64,000 nucleotides of DNA. It comes from Actibacterium sp. GTDB taxonomy: Bacteria; Pseudomonadota; Alphaproteobacteria; Rhodobacterales; Rhodobacteraceae. Each line of letters begins with the position of its first letter. Within the stretch, counting starts at the first letter, position 1. Shown here in pieces: positions 54,487-64,000 of this stretch. The notes beneath the pieces were generated by a model that saw nothing but the letters and a program-made list of their open reading frames with translations, was not told the origin of the DNA and ran no database searches. Where the stretch lies: assembly GCA_016278325.1 (NCBI GenBank), contig JADQCB010000034.1:62001-126000 (forward strand), in the 5' to 3' direction. The position numbers and the translations under genes are program-made.

Positions 54487-55971
54487 TCACAGGAAGGCGG
54501 TTTCCTCGAAACTGCGTAATTTCCGGCTGTGAATCCGTTCCAGCGGCATCTGGCGTAACAGTTCCATCGCGCGAATTCCGATCAGAAGGTGCCGTGCGAC
54601 CTGGGTCTTGTAGAACTCCGAGGCCATGCCGGGCAACTTCAGCTCGCCATGCAGCGGTTTGTCCGAGACGCAAAGCAACGTCCCATAGGGCACCCGGAAG
54701 CGGTAGCCATTGGCGGCGATCGTCGCGCTTTCCATGTCCAGCGCGATCGCGCGCGATTGCGACAGGCGCTGGACCGGGCCGGACTGGTCGCGCAGTTCCC
54801 AGTTGCGGTTGTCCACGGTGGCCACCGTGCCGGTGCGCATGATCCGCTTGAGTTCGTATCCTTTCAATTCGGTCACCTGGGCAACGGCGTCTTCCAGCGC
54901 GATCTGGATCTCGGCCAGGGCCGGGATCGGCACCCAGACGGGCAGGTCGTCGTCCAGCACCCGGTCCTCGCGCAGATAGGCATGGGCCAACACGAAATCG
55001 CCAAGACGCTGGCTGTTGCGTAGCCCGGCGCAATGGCCGACCATCATCCAGGCATGCGGACGCAGCACGGCGACGTGGTCGGTCGCCGTCTTGGCGTTGG
55101 ACGGGCCGATGCCGATATTGATCAGCGTGATGCCGCCGCCATCGGGGCGTTTCAGGTGATAGGTCGGCATTTGCGGCAGCTTCGACGGAACGTCCAGCGG
55201 CGCGTCGGGATCGGTGATCTGCGCGTTTCCGGGGCCGACCAGCGCGCAATAGCCGCTGCCGGGATCGGCCAGCGCCTTGCGGGCGTAAAGCTCGAACTCC
55301 TCGACATAGAACTGGTAATTCGTGAACAGCACATGGTTCTGGAAATGCTCGGCCGCGGTGGCCGTGTAATGAATGAGGCGGGCCAGGGAATAATCCACGC
55401 GCTGCGCCGTGAACGGCGCCAGTGATCTGGCGCCGTCGGGATATTTGAAGTCGTAGCCGTTGACGATGTCATCATTCGTGGTCGCCAGGTCGGGAACGTC
55501 GAAAACGTCGCGCAGGGGGAAGGCCAGCACTCCTTCCTGCGGGACGGTGATGTCCTGGTCGCCATCGACCGCGAAATGCACCGGCATCGGGGTGCGCGAG
55601 ACACCGACAGTGACCGGCACACCGTGGTTTTCGACCAGAAGCGCGATCTGCTGCTCCAGGTAATTCCGGAACAGCGTCGGATGGGTGACGGTCGCGGCAT
55701 AGCTGCCGGGTTCGGAGACGTGACCAAAGCTGAGCCGGCTGTCCACATGGGCGAAGGTTCGGGTGACGAGGCGCAGCTCGGGATAGAATGCGCGAAACCG
55801 CGCATTCCGGGGCTTTCCCGCGATCGTCGCCTGGAATTTCTCGCGCAGAAAATCCGTGGCCTCGTCGTAAAGTACGCAGAGCCGCGAGACCGCTTCTTGC
55901 GGATCGGTGAAACTTTCCGGTTCGTGCCGCGGCGGCGTTTCGACGGGAAGGTTCGGTTGGGCAAAGCTCAT
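54487..55971 (-). CDS. amn: AMP nucleosidase
   Basis: A 494-residue enzyme that cleaves AMP to adenine and ribose-5-phosphate. An N-terminal regulatory domain (about 1-175) precedes the phosphorylase-like catalytic domain with INIGIGPSNAKTATDH near 275, MMVGHCAGLR near 305 and the nucleoside-binding ALDMESATIAANG near 425. AGGAAA lies about 10 nt before the ATG at 55971. Length and domain order match E. coli Amn. Confidence 0.95.
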   Translation of the reverse strand: MSFAQPNLPVETPPRHEPESFTDPQEAVSRLCVLYDEATDFLREKFQATIAGKPRNARFRAFYPELRLVTRTFAHVDSRLSFGHVSEPGSYAATVTHPTLFRNYLEQQIALLVENHGVPVTVGVSRTPMPVHFAVDGDQDITVPQEGVLAFPLRDVFDVPDLATTNDDIVNGYDFKYPDGARSLAPFTAQRVDYSLARLIHYTATAAEHFQNHVLFTNYQFYVEEFELYARKALADPGSGYCALVGPGNAQITDPDAPLDVPSKLPQMPTYHLKRPDGGGITLINIGIGPSNAKTATDHVAVLRPHAWMMVGHCAGLRNSQRLGDFVLAHAYLREDRVLDDDLPVWVPIPALAEIQIALEDAVAQVTELKGYELKRIMRTGTVATVDNRNWELRDQSGPVQRLSQSRAIALDMESATIAANGYRFRVPYGTLLCVSDKPLHGELKLPGMASEFYKTQVARHLLIGIRAMELLRQMPLERIHSRKLRSFEETAFL

Positions 55972-56091
55972 TCGGGCAAATTTCCTCAGGAACCTGCGCG
56001 GGGCAGGGCTGGCGTCAAACTGTCACCGTTTCGGACCGATGCGCAAGCCCTTGCCCTTGCGTCGCGGCGGGACGCGACCCATGATCCGGGA

Positions 56092-56931
56092 ATGACGCAG
56101 ACATTGCTTTCCCTCGGACATGGGTTTTCGGCGCGGGCGCTGGCACGCGATCTGCCGGGCTGGCGCATCATTGCCACGACGCGAAGCCCGGAAAAGGCCG
56201 AACGCCTGGCCGACGAAGGGGTCGAGCCCTTGGTCTGGCCGGGCGCCGACCTGCGCGAACCGCTGTCGCGCGCGAGCCATGTCCTGAGTTCCATCGCCCC
56301 GGATGCGGCTGGCGACCCGGTCATCCGGGAAATCGGCCCTGTCCTGGCGCGATCGACCCATCTGACATGGGTCGGCTACCTGTCAACGACCGGGGTGTAC
56401 GGCGATCACGGCGGCGGATGGGTGGACGAGCAGACGCCGCTCACCCCCGGCACGCGGCGCGGCCGGGCACGGATGCGCGCGGAAGCGCAATGGCAGGCCC
56501 TGGGCCTGCCGCTGCACATTTTTCGGCTCGCCGGGATTTACGGCCCGGGCCGCGGCCCGTTCGAGAAGGTGAAGGCGGGGACGGCGCGGCGGATCATCAA
56601 GCCGGGCCAGGTTTTCTCTCGCATCCATGTCGAGGATATCGCGCAGGTGCTGGCCGCCTCGATGGCCCGCCCGCGGCCCGGTGCGATCTACAATGTCTGC
56701 GACGACGATCCCGCCCCGCCGCAAGAGGTGATCGCCCATGCGGCGCGGTTGCTGGGCCTGCCGCTGCCGCCGGCCGTGCCTTTCGACGCGGCGCAGATGA
56801 GCCCGATGGCACGCAGCTTCTATTCCGAGTCCAAGAAGGTGCGAAACGGCCGGATCAAGAATGAGCTGGGCGTCACCCTGAAATTCCCGAGCTACCGCGA
56901 GGGTCTGGCGGCCTTGCTGAATGACACCTGA
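56092..56931 (+). CDS. NAD(P)-dependent epimerase/reductase, YeeZ-like
   Basis: A 279-residue Rossmann protein of the extended SDR group. The N-terminal LLSLGHGFSARALA lacks the full GxxGxxG but keeps the GxG-like turn, as in YeeZ-type proteins. WVGYLSTTGVYGDHGG near 95, RLAGIYGPGR near 145 and FSRIHVEDIAQVL near 175 match the family. The substrate is unknown. The ATG at 56092 follows a weak CGGGA. The gene is divergent from amn. Confidence 0.86.
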   Translation: MTQTLLSLGHGFSARALARDLPGWRIIATTRSPEKAERLADEGVEPLVWPGADLREPLSRASHVLSSIAPDAAGDPVIREIGPVLARSTHLTWVGYLSTTGVYGDHGGGWVDEQTPLTPGTRRGRARMRAEAQWQALGLPLHIFRLAGIYGPGRGPFEKVKAGTARRIIKPGQVFSRIHVEDIAQVLAASMARPRPGAIYNVCDDDPAPPQEVIAHAARLLGLPLPPAVPFDAAQMSPMARSFYSESKKVRNGRIKNELGVTLKFPSYREGLAALLNDT

Positions 56932-56990
56932 CCGCCCCTGGCGCGCCGGGGGCTGGACCGCGCCGGGCCCAACCCCCATCTAGGGCAGAT

Positions 56991-57599
56991 ATGCCAAGCC
57001 GAAGCGATCATATCCCGACCGAAGCCGCCAGCCCGGGCGCCGTGACCCAGGTGCTGGAGGCATTGCAGAGCGCCGCCACGGGCGAACGGGTGTCGGTCGA
57101 GAAGGTCGTGGCGAAATTGGGCGAGCGGTCCTTCGCGCCGCTGCTCCTGCTTCCGGCGATGATCCTCGTGTCGCCGATCTCTTCGATCCCTGGCATGCCC
57201 ACCTTCGGCGCGCTGGTGATCTTCCTCGTCACGCTTCAGATGCTGTTGGGGCGCCGTCACTTGTGGCTACCCGGTTTCGTCGCGCGCCGCACGATAGCGA
57301 CCGCGCGGCTGAACCGGGCCATTGTCTGGCTGCGGCGGCCGGCCGGGTGGGTCGATCGTCATGTGCACCGGCGCCTGAGCTATCTTTCAATTCGGCCCTT
57401 CAGCCATCTGGCGCTGCTGACCTGCCTGTGCGTGACGCTGGTGATGCCGCTCATGGAATTCGTGCCGGCGCTTGCCACCGTGGCCGCGACCGCGATCACC
57501 TTGTTCGCCATCGGCCTTCTGACCCATGACGGGGCGTTTGTCATCGCCGGTTACGCGGTGATCGGCTTTGGCGTGGGGCTTGCCGGGCTGTTCGTCTGA
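56991..57599 (+). CDS. ExoD family membrane protein
   Basis: A 202-residue protein with about four hydrophobic segments (about 50-90, 130-155, 160-200). LLLLPAMILVSPISSIPGMP (in part) near residue 52 and FVPALATVAATAI near 160 fit the ExoD family, named from a Rhizobium gene affecting exopolysaccharide; its mechanism is unknown. No Shine-Dalgarno precedes the ATG, and CTAGGG lies 5-10 nt upstream, so it may be leaderless. It converges on radC with 11 nt between the stops. Confidence 0.87.
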   Translation: MPSRSDHIPTEAASPGAVTQVLEALQSAATGERVSVEKVVAKLGERSFAPLLLLPAMILVSPISSIPGMPTFGALVIFLVTLQMLLGRRHLWLPGFVARRTIATARLNRAIVWLRRPAGWVDRHVHRRLSYLSIRPFSHLALLTCLCVTLVMPLMEFVPALATVAATAITLFAIGLLTHDGAFVIAGYAVIGFGVGLAGLFV

Positions 57600-57610
57600 C
57601 CGCCGTCGTG

Positions 57611-58372
57611 TCAGAGGTAACCGGCAGAGCGAAAGCTCAACTCGCGCGATTTTCCGACAATGATGTGATCGTGCAGGGTCAGCCCCAGCGCCCGCGCGGC
57701 ATCGTCGATCTGGCCGGTCATCGCGATGTCGGGCTGTGAAGGTGTCGGATCGCCCGATGGATGGTTATGCACCAGGATCAGGGCCGAAGCGTTCAGTTCC
57801 AGGGCGCGCTTGACCACCTCGCGCGGATAGACCGGCACATGATCGACGGTGCCGCGGGCCTGTTCCTCGTCGGCGATCAGAACGTTCTTGCGATCCAGGA
57901 AAAGCACGCGGAACTGCTCGGTCTCGCGATGCGCCATCGAGGTGTGGCAATAATCGATCAGCGCATCCCAGCCCGAAATCACCGGCCGCTCCATGACCCG
58001 CGCCCGGGCCAGGCGATGCGCCGCCGCCTCGACGATCTTCAATTCGACCACGACAGCGTCGCCCACGCCCGCGACATCGCGCAACCGTGCCGGCGGGGCC
58101 GAGATCACGCGGTTGAAATCGCCAAAAACCTCCAGCAGCCGCCATGCCAGTGGTTTCACGTCCTGGCGCGGGATCGCGCGAAACAGCACCAGCTCAAGCA
58201 TCTCGTAATCGGGGATCGCACCGGCGCCGCCCTGCATGAACCGCCCGCGCAGGCGTTTGCGGTGATCGCGGATATAGGAGGGAACCCGCCCCTTCGCCAA
58301 TGCCGTGACCGCCGGTCCGTCGGCCCGGAAAAGCGGCAGGTTGGGTTCCTCGAAAGCTTCGGTCGACGACAT
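57611..58372 (-). CDS. radC: RadC family (JAB-domain) protein
   Basis: A 253-residue protein with an N-terminal helix-hairpin-helix region (DVAGVGDAVVVELK near 110) and a C-terminal JAB/MPN metalloprotease-like domain. The zinc motif is VHNHPSGDPTPSQPD near 210, intact. An upstream Glu is in the expected region. Despite the name, a DNA-repair role is not established; RadC-like proteins also occur near mobile elements, but none is seen here. The ATG at 58372 is preferred over 58510. Confidence 0.93.
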   Translation of the reverse strand: MSSTEAFEEPNLPLFRADGPAVTALAKGRVPSYIRDHRKRLRGRFMQGGAGAIPDYEMLELVLFRAIPRQDVKPLAWRLLEVFGDFNRVISAPPARLRDVAGVGDAVVVELKIVEAAAHRLARARVMERPVISGWDALIDYCHTSMAHRETEQFRVLFLDRKNVLIADEEQARGTVDHVPVYPREVVKRALELNASALILVHNHPSGDPTPSQPDIAMTGQIDDAARALGLTLHDHIIVGKSRELSFRSAGYL

Positions 58373-58480
58373 GGGCCGAGCTTTCCAGAACATCCTGAAC
58401 GAAAGGTTAACGCCCGCCGGGCCGATGCGGAAAGCGGCCGGCGATACCGCTTTCATATCGGCCAAAGGCGGCAGGCTTGT

Positions 58481-58503
58481 CCGAGGGGGCCGCGCCCCCT
58501 CGG
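58481..58503 (-). terminator. Stem-loop after dnaJ, possible terminator
   Basis: A perfect 9-bp stem, CCGAGGGGG (58481-58489) and CCCCCTCGG (58495-58503), with a 5-nt loop, 28 nt beyond the dnaJ stop on the minus strand. No U-run follows, so Rho-independent termination is uncertain. Confidence 0.45.
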
Positions 58504-58531
58504 CCTGCATCGGGCCGGGCGGCGCGGAGGA

Positions 58532-59680
58532 TCAGCTTTTCATACCGTCCCAGAAATGCTTGACCTTCGAAAAGAAGTTCTCGCTTTCCGGGCTGTTATC
58601 CGCGCTGAGTTTCTCGAACTCCCGCAGCAGCTCTTTCTGCTTGCCGGTCAGGTTGACCGGCGTCTCGACCGCAAGCTCGATGAACATGTCACCGCGCCCG
58701 GCGCCGCGCAGCGCCGGCATTCCCTTGCCGCGCAGGCGCATCTGCTTGCCGGTCTGGCTGCCGGCCGGGATCTTCACGCGGGATCGGCCGCCGTCGATCG
58801 TCGGCACCTCGATCTCGCCGCCCAGGGCGGCCGAAACCATCGACACCGGCACCCGGCATGACAGGTGCCCCCCGTCGCGGCGGAAGATCGGGTGATCCTC
58901 GACCTCGATGAAGATATAGAGATCGCCGGTCGGGCCGCCGCGCAGCCCCGCTTCACCCTCGCCGGCAAGGCGGATGCGGGTGCCGGTCTCGACCCCCGCG
59001 GGGATGTTGACGTTCAGCGAGCGGTTCTTTTCAACCCGACCGGCACCGCCACAGGCATTGCAGGGATTCTTGATGATCTGGCCCAGCCCGCCGCAGGTGG
59101 GGCAGGTGCGTTCGACGGTGAAGAACCCCTGCTGGGCGCGCACCTTGCCCATCCCCGAGCAGGTCGGGCAGGTGGTCGGCTCGGCGCCGCTTTCGGCCCC
59201 GGTGCCATGACAGACCGAGCAGGTGACGGAGGTCGGCACGTTGATCGTCTTCTGCATGCCGTTGAAGGCATCCTCGAGCGAGATCCGCATGTTGTAGCGC
59301 AGATCGGAGCCGCGCGCCGCGCGCTGCCGTCCGCCGCCGGCACGCCCGCCCATGAAATCGCCGAACAGATCGTCGAACACGTCGGAAAAGGCCGAGGCGA
59401 AATCACCCTGGCCCATGCCGCCGCCACGCGGGCCGCCGCCACCCCCCATGCCGCCCTCGAAGGCGGCGTGACCGAACCGGTCATAGGCGGCTTTCTTTTC
59501 GGGGTCCTTCAGCGCCTCATAGGCCTCGTTCACTTCCTTGAACTGCGTTTCGGCCTCGGGGTTGTCGGCATTCCGGTCGGGGTGGAGCTCCTTGGCCTTC
59601 TTGCGATAGGCCTTCTTGATCTCATCGGCCGATGCGCCCTTGGAGACGCCCAGAACCTCATAGAAGTCGCGTTTTGCCAT
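58532..59680 (-). CDS. dnaJ: Chaperone DnaJ
   Basis: A 382-residue co-chaperone that stimulates DnaK ATPase and binds unfolded proteins. The J domain (about 1-70) carries the essential HPD (ELHPDRN). A Gly-rich linker follows (about 75-110). The zinc domain (about 145-225) has four CxxCxGxG repeats ([32 protein letters not shown]), and the C-terminal substrate domain ends near GMKS. It lies 77 nt after dnaK, with a strong hairpin in between. Confidence 0.97.
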   Translation of the reverse strand: MAKRDFYEVLGVSKGASADEIKKAYRKKAKELHPDRNADNPEAETQFKEVNEAYEALKDPEKKAAYDRFGHAAFEGGMGGGGGPRGGGMGQGDFASAFSDVFDDLFGDFMGGRAGGGRQRAARGSDLRYNMRISLEDAFNGMQKTINVPTSVTCSVCHGTGAESGAEPTTCPTCSGMGKVRAQQGFFTVERTCPTCGGLGQIIKNPCNACGGAGRVEKNRSLNVNIPAGVETGTRIRLAGEGEAGLRGGPTGDLYIFIEVEDHPIFRRDGGHLSCRVPVSMVSAALGGEIEVPTIDGGRSRVKIPAGSQTGKQMRLRGKGMPALRGAGRGDMFIELAVETPVNLTGKQKELLREFEKLSADNSPESENFFSKVKHFWDGMKS

Positions 59681-59714
59681 CTAATCAGCTTTCCCTCTCA
59701 GGGGAACGCGCGAG

Positions 59715-59740
59715 GGCCGGCCCGGTTTCCCGGACCGGCC
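59715..59740 (-). other. GAAA-tetraloop hairpin between dnaK and dnaJ
   Basis: On the minus strand an 11-bp stem (one G-U pair) closes a GAAA tetraloop (loop at 59729-59726). No U-run follows. Such an intercistronic hairpin may stabilise dnaK mRNA or lower dnaJ expression relative to dnaK. Confidence 0.6.
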
Positions 59741-59757
59741 ACAAGGGTTCCGGCGCG

Positions 59758-61680
<1,923 letters not shown>

Positions 61681-61787
61681 ATTACTCTACCTCTTCTTTC
61701 GGCGATGTTATGGGCGGCGGACCCTCATGAGGCTTCTGCTACCCGATCCCTGTGCAATGCGGAACCCTCCCGCATCGCGCTTCCCGG

Positions 61788-61819
61788 CGTATATAAGGAG
61801 GGGGTCCAAGCCCTGCAAG
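61788..61819 (-). promoter_or_regulatory. RpoH (sigma-32) heat-shock promoter of dnaK
   Basis: On the minus strand CTTG (61819-61816), 18 bp, then CTTATATACG (61797-61788). This matches the alphaproteobacterial heat-shock consensus CTTG-N17/18-CYTATNTNNG exactly. The predicted start lies near 61780 and gives a leader of about 100 nt. Confidence 0.8.
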
Positions 61820-61845
61820 CCGATGCAATGACGGAAATGTGAGCA

Positions 61846-62496
61846 ATGAGCGATAAAGACGAGCGCCAGCCGGATGACACGGGCCCCGCGCCCAGTGCCG
61901 ATCTGGCAGTGCGCGGGGTGCAGGTGTTCCGGGCGCGCCTGGGGGTCAGCGAACAGTCCGACCTGGTCGCGACGCTGCGCGCGGTGATCCGCGCGGCCCC
62001 TCTTTTTTCACCGATGACGCCGTATGGCCGGCCGATGCGCGTGCGCATGACCTCGGCCGGGCGCTATGGCTGGTATTCGGATCGCACCGGGTATCGTTAT
62101 CGAACGCGCCACCCCTCGGGGGTGGAATGGCCGCCGATCCCGCCGCAGGTGCTGGAGATCTGGTCAGGGGTGACGGGGCTGGCGCGGATGCCCGATTGCT
62201 GCCTGATCAATTTCTACGATGCGCAGGCCCGGATGGGGATGCACCAGGACCGCGACGAGGCCGATTTCGGCTATCCGGTCGTGTCGGTGTCGCTTGGCGA
62301 TGACGCGCTTTTCCGAATCGGCAACACCACGCGCGGCGGCAAGACCGAAAGCCTGTGGCTCAATTCCGGCGACGTGCTGGTGATGGGCGGCGAGTCACGG
62401 CTGATCTATCACGGGGTCGATCGTGTCCGCCCGGGATCGTCGACGCTGTTGCCCCGGGGCGGGCGGATCAACCTGACGCTTCGGGTGGTGGACTGA
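61846..62496 (+). CDS. alkB: AlkB-type 2-oxoglutarate/Fe(II) dioxygenase
   Basis: A 216-residue DNA/RNA demethylase that removes 1-methyladenine and 3-methylcytosine. The iron ligands are H133 and D135 (MHQDRDE) and a second His near 189 (YHGVDRV). The oxoglutarate-binding Arg lies in NLTLRVVD at the end. NFYDAQARMGMHQD and SLGDDALFRIG are typical. The gene is divergent from dnaK, so a shared 165-nt region serves both. Its stop codon is part of a hairpin shared with the convergent lipoprotein gene. Confidence 0.94.
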   Translation: MSDKDERQPDDTGPAPSADLAVRGVQVFRARLGVSEQSDLVATLRAVIRAAPLFSPMTPYGRPMRVRMTSAGRYGWYSDRTGYRYRTRHPSGVEWPPIPPQVLEIWSGVTGLARMPDCCLINFYDAQARMGMHQDRDEADFGYPVVSVSLGDDALFRIGNTTRGGKTESLWLNSGDVLVMGGESRLIYHGVDRVRPGSSTLLPRGGRINLTLRVVD

Positions 62497-62524
62497 ACCC
62501 GGCGCAGGAAAGGCGCCGGGTTCA
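62494..62524. terminator. 12-bp hairpin between convergent alkB and lipoprotein genes
   Basis: TGAACCCGGCGC (62494-62505) and GCGCCGGGTTCA (62513-62524) pair perfectly around a 7-nt loop. The left arm contains the alkB stop codon. The symmetry suits a bidirectional terminator, though there is no T-run. Confidence 0.6.
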
Positions 62525-62531
62525 AAGGGCG

Positions 62532-62798
62532 TCAGTAACCTTCGGGGCAGGGCGCCGTATAGGTCGAGCCGTCGGGATAGCGATAGCGGCATGTCGGGCC
62601 CGACCGCGCCGCGGCAACGGCCGCCCCGGCCGCAAGCCCGGTGGCCGCGCCGATAAGCGCACCGCGGGTTTCGTTCTGCCCGGCGGTGGCCGCCCCGATC
62701 GCCGCGCCGGTCGCGGCGCCGGCCATGGCCGTCTGGCCGGGGGTTTCGCAGCCGGCAACGAGACCGGCCGTGAAAAGCAATGCAATAAACTTTTTCAT
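62532..62798 (-). CDS. Glycine-zipper lipoprotein
   Basis: An 88-residue lipoprotein. The signal peptide has a LVAGC lipobox (Cys17). It is followed by Ala/Gly-rich repeats with GxxxG spacing (about 25-65) that fit a glycine-zipper membrane-spanning motif, and a C-terminal domain with CRYRYPDGSTYTAPCP. GGAGG lies 5 nt before the ATG at 62798. Such proteins anchor to or permeate the outer membrane; the function is unknown. Confidence 0.85.
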   Translation of the reverse strand: MKKFIALLFTAGLVAGCETPGQTAMAGAATGAAIGAATAGQNETRGALIGAATGLAAGAAVAAARSGPTCRYRYPDGSTYTAPCPEGY

Positions 62799-62947
62799 GT
62801 CATCCTCCATGGGATTGAGTGCTCTGCGACGCGCGAAATCTGCGCGCGCCCGACTATGCTCGCAAATCTAACGCGCCCCCGCATTGATATGCGATAACCG
62901 CGCGCCTTGAGTGCCCCGGTTTGGCGGTATTTCGCAGGTCGCTGCGC

Positions 62948-63772
62948 TCAGCGCCCGGCGTCCCAGCTGGCCGAGACATGCTTGCGCGTGTAGAATTCGG
63001 CCATCAGCCCGATCATCAGCAGGCACAGCGAAACGTAAAGCGGATAGGTGGTCGAGGTGAAATGCGGGTTGTAGTTTATGAAGGCAAACCCACGCGCCTG
63101 GTCGATCTCGTGGAACAGCGGGTTCCAGTCGAACATTGCCAGCATGTAGGCCGGCAACGTGTTGGCCAGGAACATCTTGCCCGAGGCGATCATGTTCGCG
63201 CGCTGATAGACCGTGGATATGATCCGCACCGCCTCGGGCGCCCATGGCTTGGCCGCCAGCAGGATCATCCCGATGGATACGCCGGTGAACCAGGCCAGAA
63301 GCAACATGCCCATGGCACCGACGGGATCGTAGATGGTGATCCGGTTGAACGCGGCGTGGTAGACATACAGGACCACCGCCATCGACAGGATCTGGATATA
63401 GAGTGCGCTGAGCGCCGAGGCCGAGATCGAGACGACGGTGTTCATCGGGGCGTGTTTCATCATCGGCGAGGCCGGCCCGTCCGACCCGACGACGGCGCCG
63501 ATCGCCTTGTTATGGGTCAGGAACAGGAAAATGCCGGACATGATGTAAAGCAGGAAATCGCCGCGCACCGCGTTCGTGCGCAGGCCCAGGACGGTGAACA
63601 TGACATAGAAGGCCCCCACGAACAGCACGGTCTGAAGGATGTTCAGAACCAGGCCCAGCAGCGCATGCCGATGCCGTTTGCGTATGTCGCGCACTGCGGA
63701 ATGGAATATGAGCATGGCCAGGTCGAAGCCACCGGCCAGCATGCCCTTCCGTTTATGCCCCGTTTCGAACAT
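62948..63772 (-). CDS. ABC-2 type transporter permease (KpsM/Wzm-like)
   Basis: A 274-residue inner-membrane permease with about six hydrophobic helices. The pattern of a short cytoplasmic N-terminus, a helix at about 40-60 (GLVLNILQTVLFVGAFYV, in part), an LYVYHAAFN loop and the NPLFHEIDQARGFAF segment near 220 fits the polysaccharide-export branch (KpsM). It would need an ATPase partner, not in this window. I chose the ATG at 63772; an in-frame ATG at 63838 would add 22 residues. Capsule or lipopolysaccharide export is likely. Confidence 0.82.
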   Translation of the reverse strand: MFETGHKRKGMLAGGFDLAMLIFHSAVRDIRKRHRHALLGLVLNILQTVLFVGAFYVMFTVLGLRTNAVRGDFLLYIMSGIFLFLTHNKAIGAVVGSDGPASPMMKHAPMNTVVSISASALSALYIQILSMAVVLYVYHAAFNRITIYDPVGAMGMLLLAWFTGVSIGMILLAAKPWAPEAVRIISTVYQRANMIASGKMFLANTLPAYMLAMFDWNPLFHEIDQARGFAFINYNPHFTSTTYPLYVSLCLLMIGLMAEFYTRKHVSASWDAGR

Positions 63773-63900
63773 TGCCTGCCCGTCCCCGTCCCGCCGGATT
63801 TCGCCGCACGGCTTGCCGTTCCGGTTGCAGATCAGCATAAGGGACTTGCAAAAATCTTACAATCGCGGCGGCCGCCGGTGTGGCGAAGGAGAGACAGGCA

Positions 63901-64000
63901 TTGGATTACGGGAAATTCGAGGATGTCGCGCGCCGGGCTGCACTGGAGGCCGGTGCGCGGATCATGGAGATCTATCAGGCGGAGGATTTCGAGGTCCGGG
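63901..64000 (+). CDS. cysQ: 3'(2'),5'-bisphosphate nucleotidase CysQ, 5' fragment
   Basis: The first 33 residues of an inositol-monophosphatase-family enzyme that recycles PAP from sulfate assimilation. The visible helix (DVARRAALEAGARIMEIY) is the family N-terminus. The TTG at 63901 is preceded by AAGGAGAG 7 nt upstream. The rest lies outside the window, so the metal-binding motifs cannot be checked. Confidence 0.75.
   Translation, partial: MDYGKFEDVARRAALEAGARIMEIYQAEDFEVR

Noticed and set aside
57611-58372. RadC as a sign of a mobile element
   Set aside because: RadC-like genes occur on some islands, but no integrase, repeat or composition change is seen around this one.

Overview
The window is a gene-dense, GC-rich stretch of a bacterial chromosome with no IS element, phage gene, CRISPR array, rRNA or recognisable tRNA. 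Gene content points to Alphaproteobacteria, most likely Rhodobacterales (Rhodobacteraceae/Roseobacter group). The F0 sector has duplicated and diverged b and b' subunits in a separate atpI-B-E-F'-F operon. The order moaE-moaD-pgsA-uvrC and a dihydroorotase-like protein without metal ligands fit the same group, as do an Agrobacterium-type RpoH promoter before dnaK and a YlxR-L7Ae fusion in the nusA operon. I cannot assign a genus.

Layout. 1-2017: pyrimidine/phospholipid genes (membrane protein tail, PyrC-like, PlsY). 2055-4740 (-): gshA, a membrane protein and rsmE, divergent from ubiA. 5784-8100: OmpA-family envelope protein plus a small coiled-coil membrane protein. 8166-11456 (-): moaE, moaD, pgsA, uvrC. 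11457-11779: AT-rich non-coding island with a consensus DnaA box. 11780-14557 (-): FolM-like reductase, Ca2+/cation antiporter, small zinc-ribbon protein, S49 peptidase. 14938-20776: eight-gene chemotaxis operon STAS-cheY-cheA-cheW-cheR-cheY-cheB-cheD with mostly overlapping stop/start codons. 20987-25901: dapB, rbfA, a DUF2233 protein, truB, a LysR regulator and an EamA exporter. 26003-29128: ArsR regulator and the F0 operon. 29455-35600: DUF2794, NlpC/P60 peptidase, leucyl aminopeptidase, degenerate Hpt-like protein, beta-carbonic anhydrase, asd, capsule glycosyltransferase. 35858-39541: a chemoreceptor ending in a CheR-docking pentapeptide, divergent from an Aer-type PAS protein and a small helical partner. 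39960-45942: tspO, then a promoter/hairpin/terminator leader and rimP-nusA-ylxR-infB. 46083-49440 (-): thiamine ABC transporter thiBPQ under a TPP riboswitch. 49569-53980: SulP transporter, cytochrome c, aroC, EamA exporter. 54066-58372: HU, AMP nucleosidase, epimerase-like protein, ExoD, RadC. 58532-61680 (-): dnaJ and dnaK. 61846-64000: alkB, glycine-zipper lipoprotein, polysaccharide ABC permease and the start of cysQ.

Working together. The chemotaxis operon, the chemoreceptor with its docking tail and the PAS/helical pair form a plausible signalling set: CheA/CheW kinase, two single-domain CheYs, and CheR/CheB/CheD adaptation with a receiver-less CheB. Candidate promoters recur as TTGnnn-17 bp-TAGnnn or close variants. 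At rbfA, arsR and the S49 peptidase gene the -10 lies only 6 nt before the ATG, which suggests leaderless mRNAs. The most novel-looking element is the 40432-40538 leader, where a promoter, a hairpin whose loop carries CCUCC, a second CCUCCUCC and an intrinsic terminator lie just upstream of rimP.
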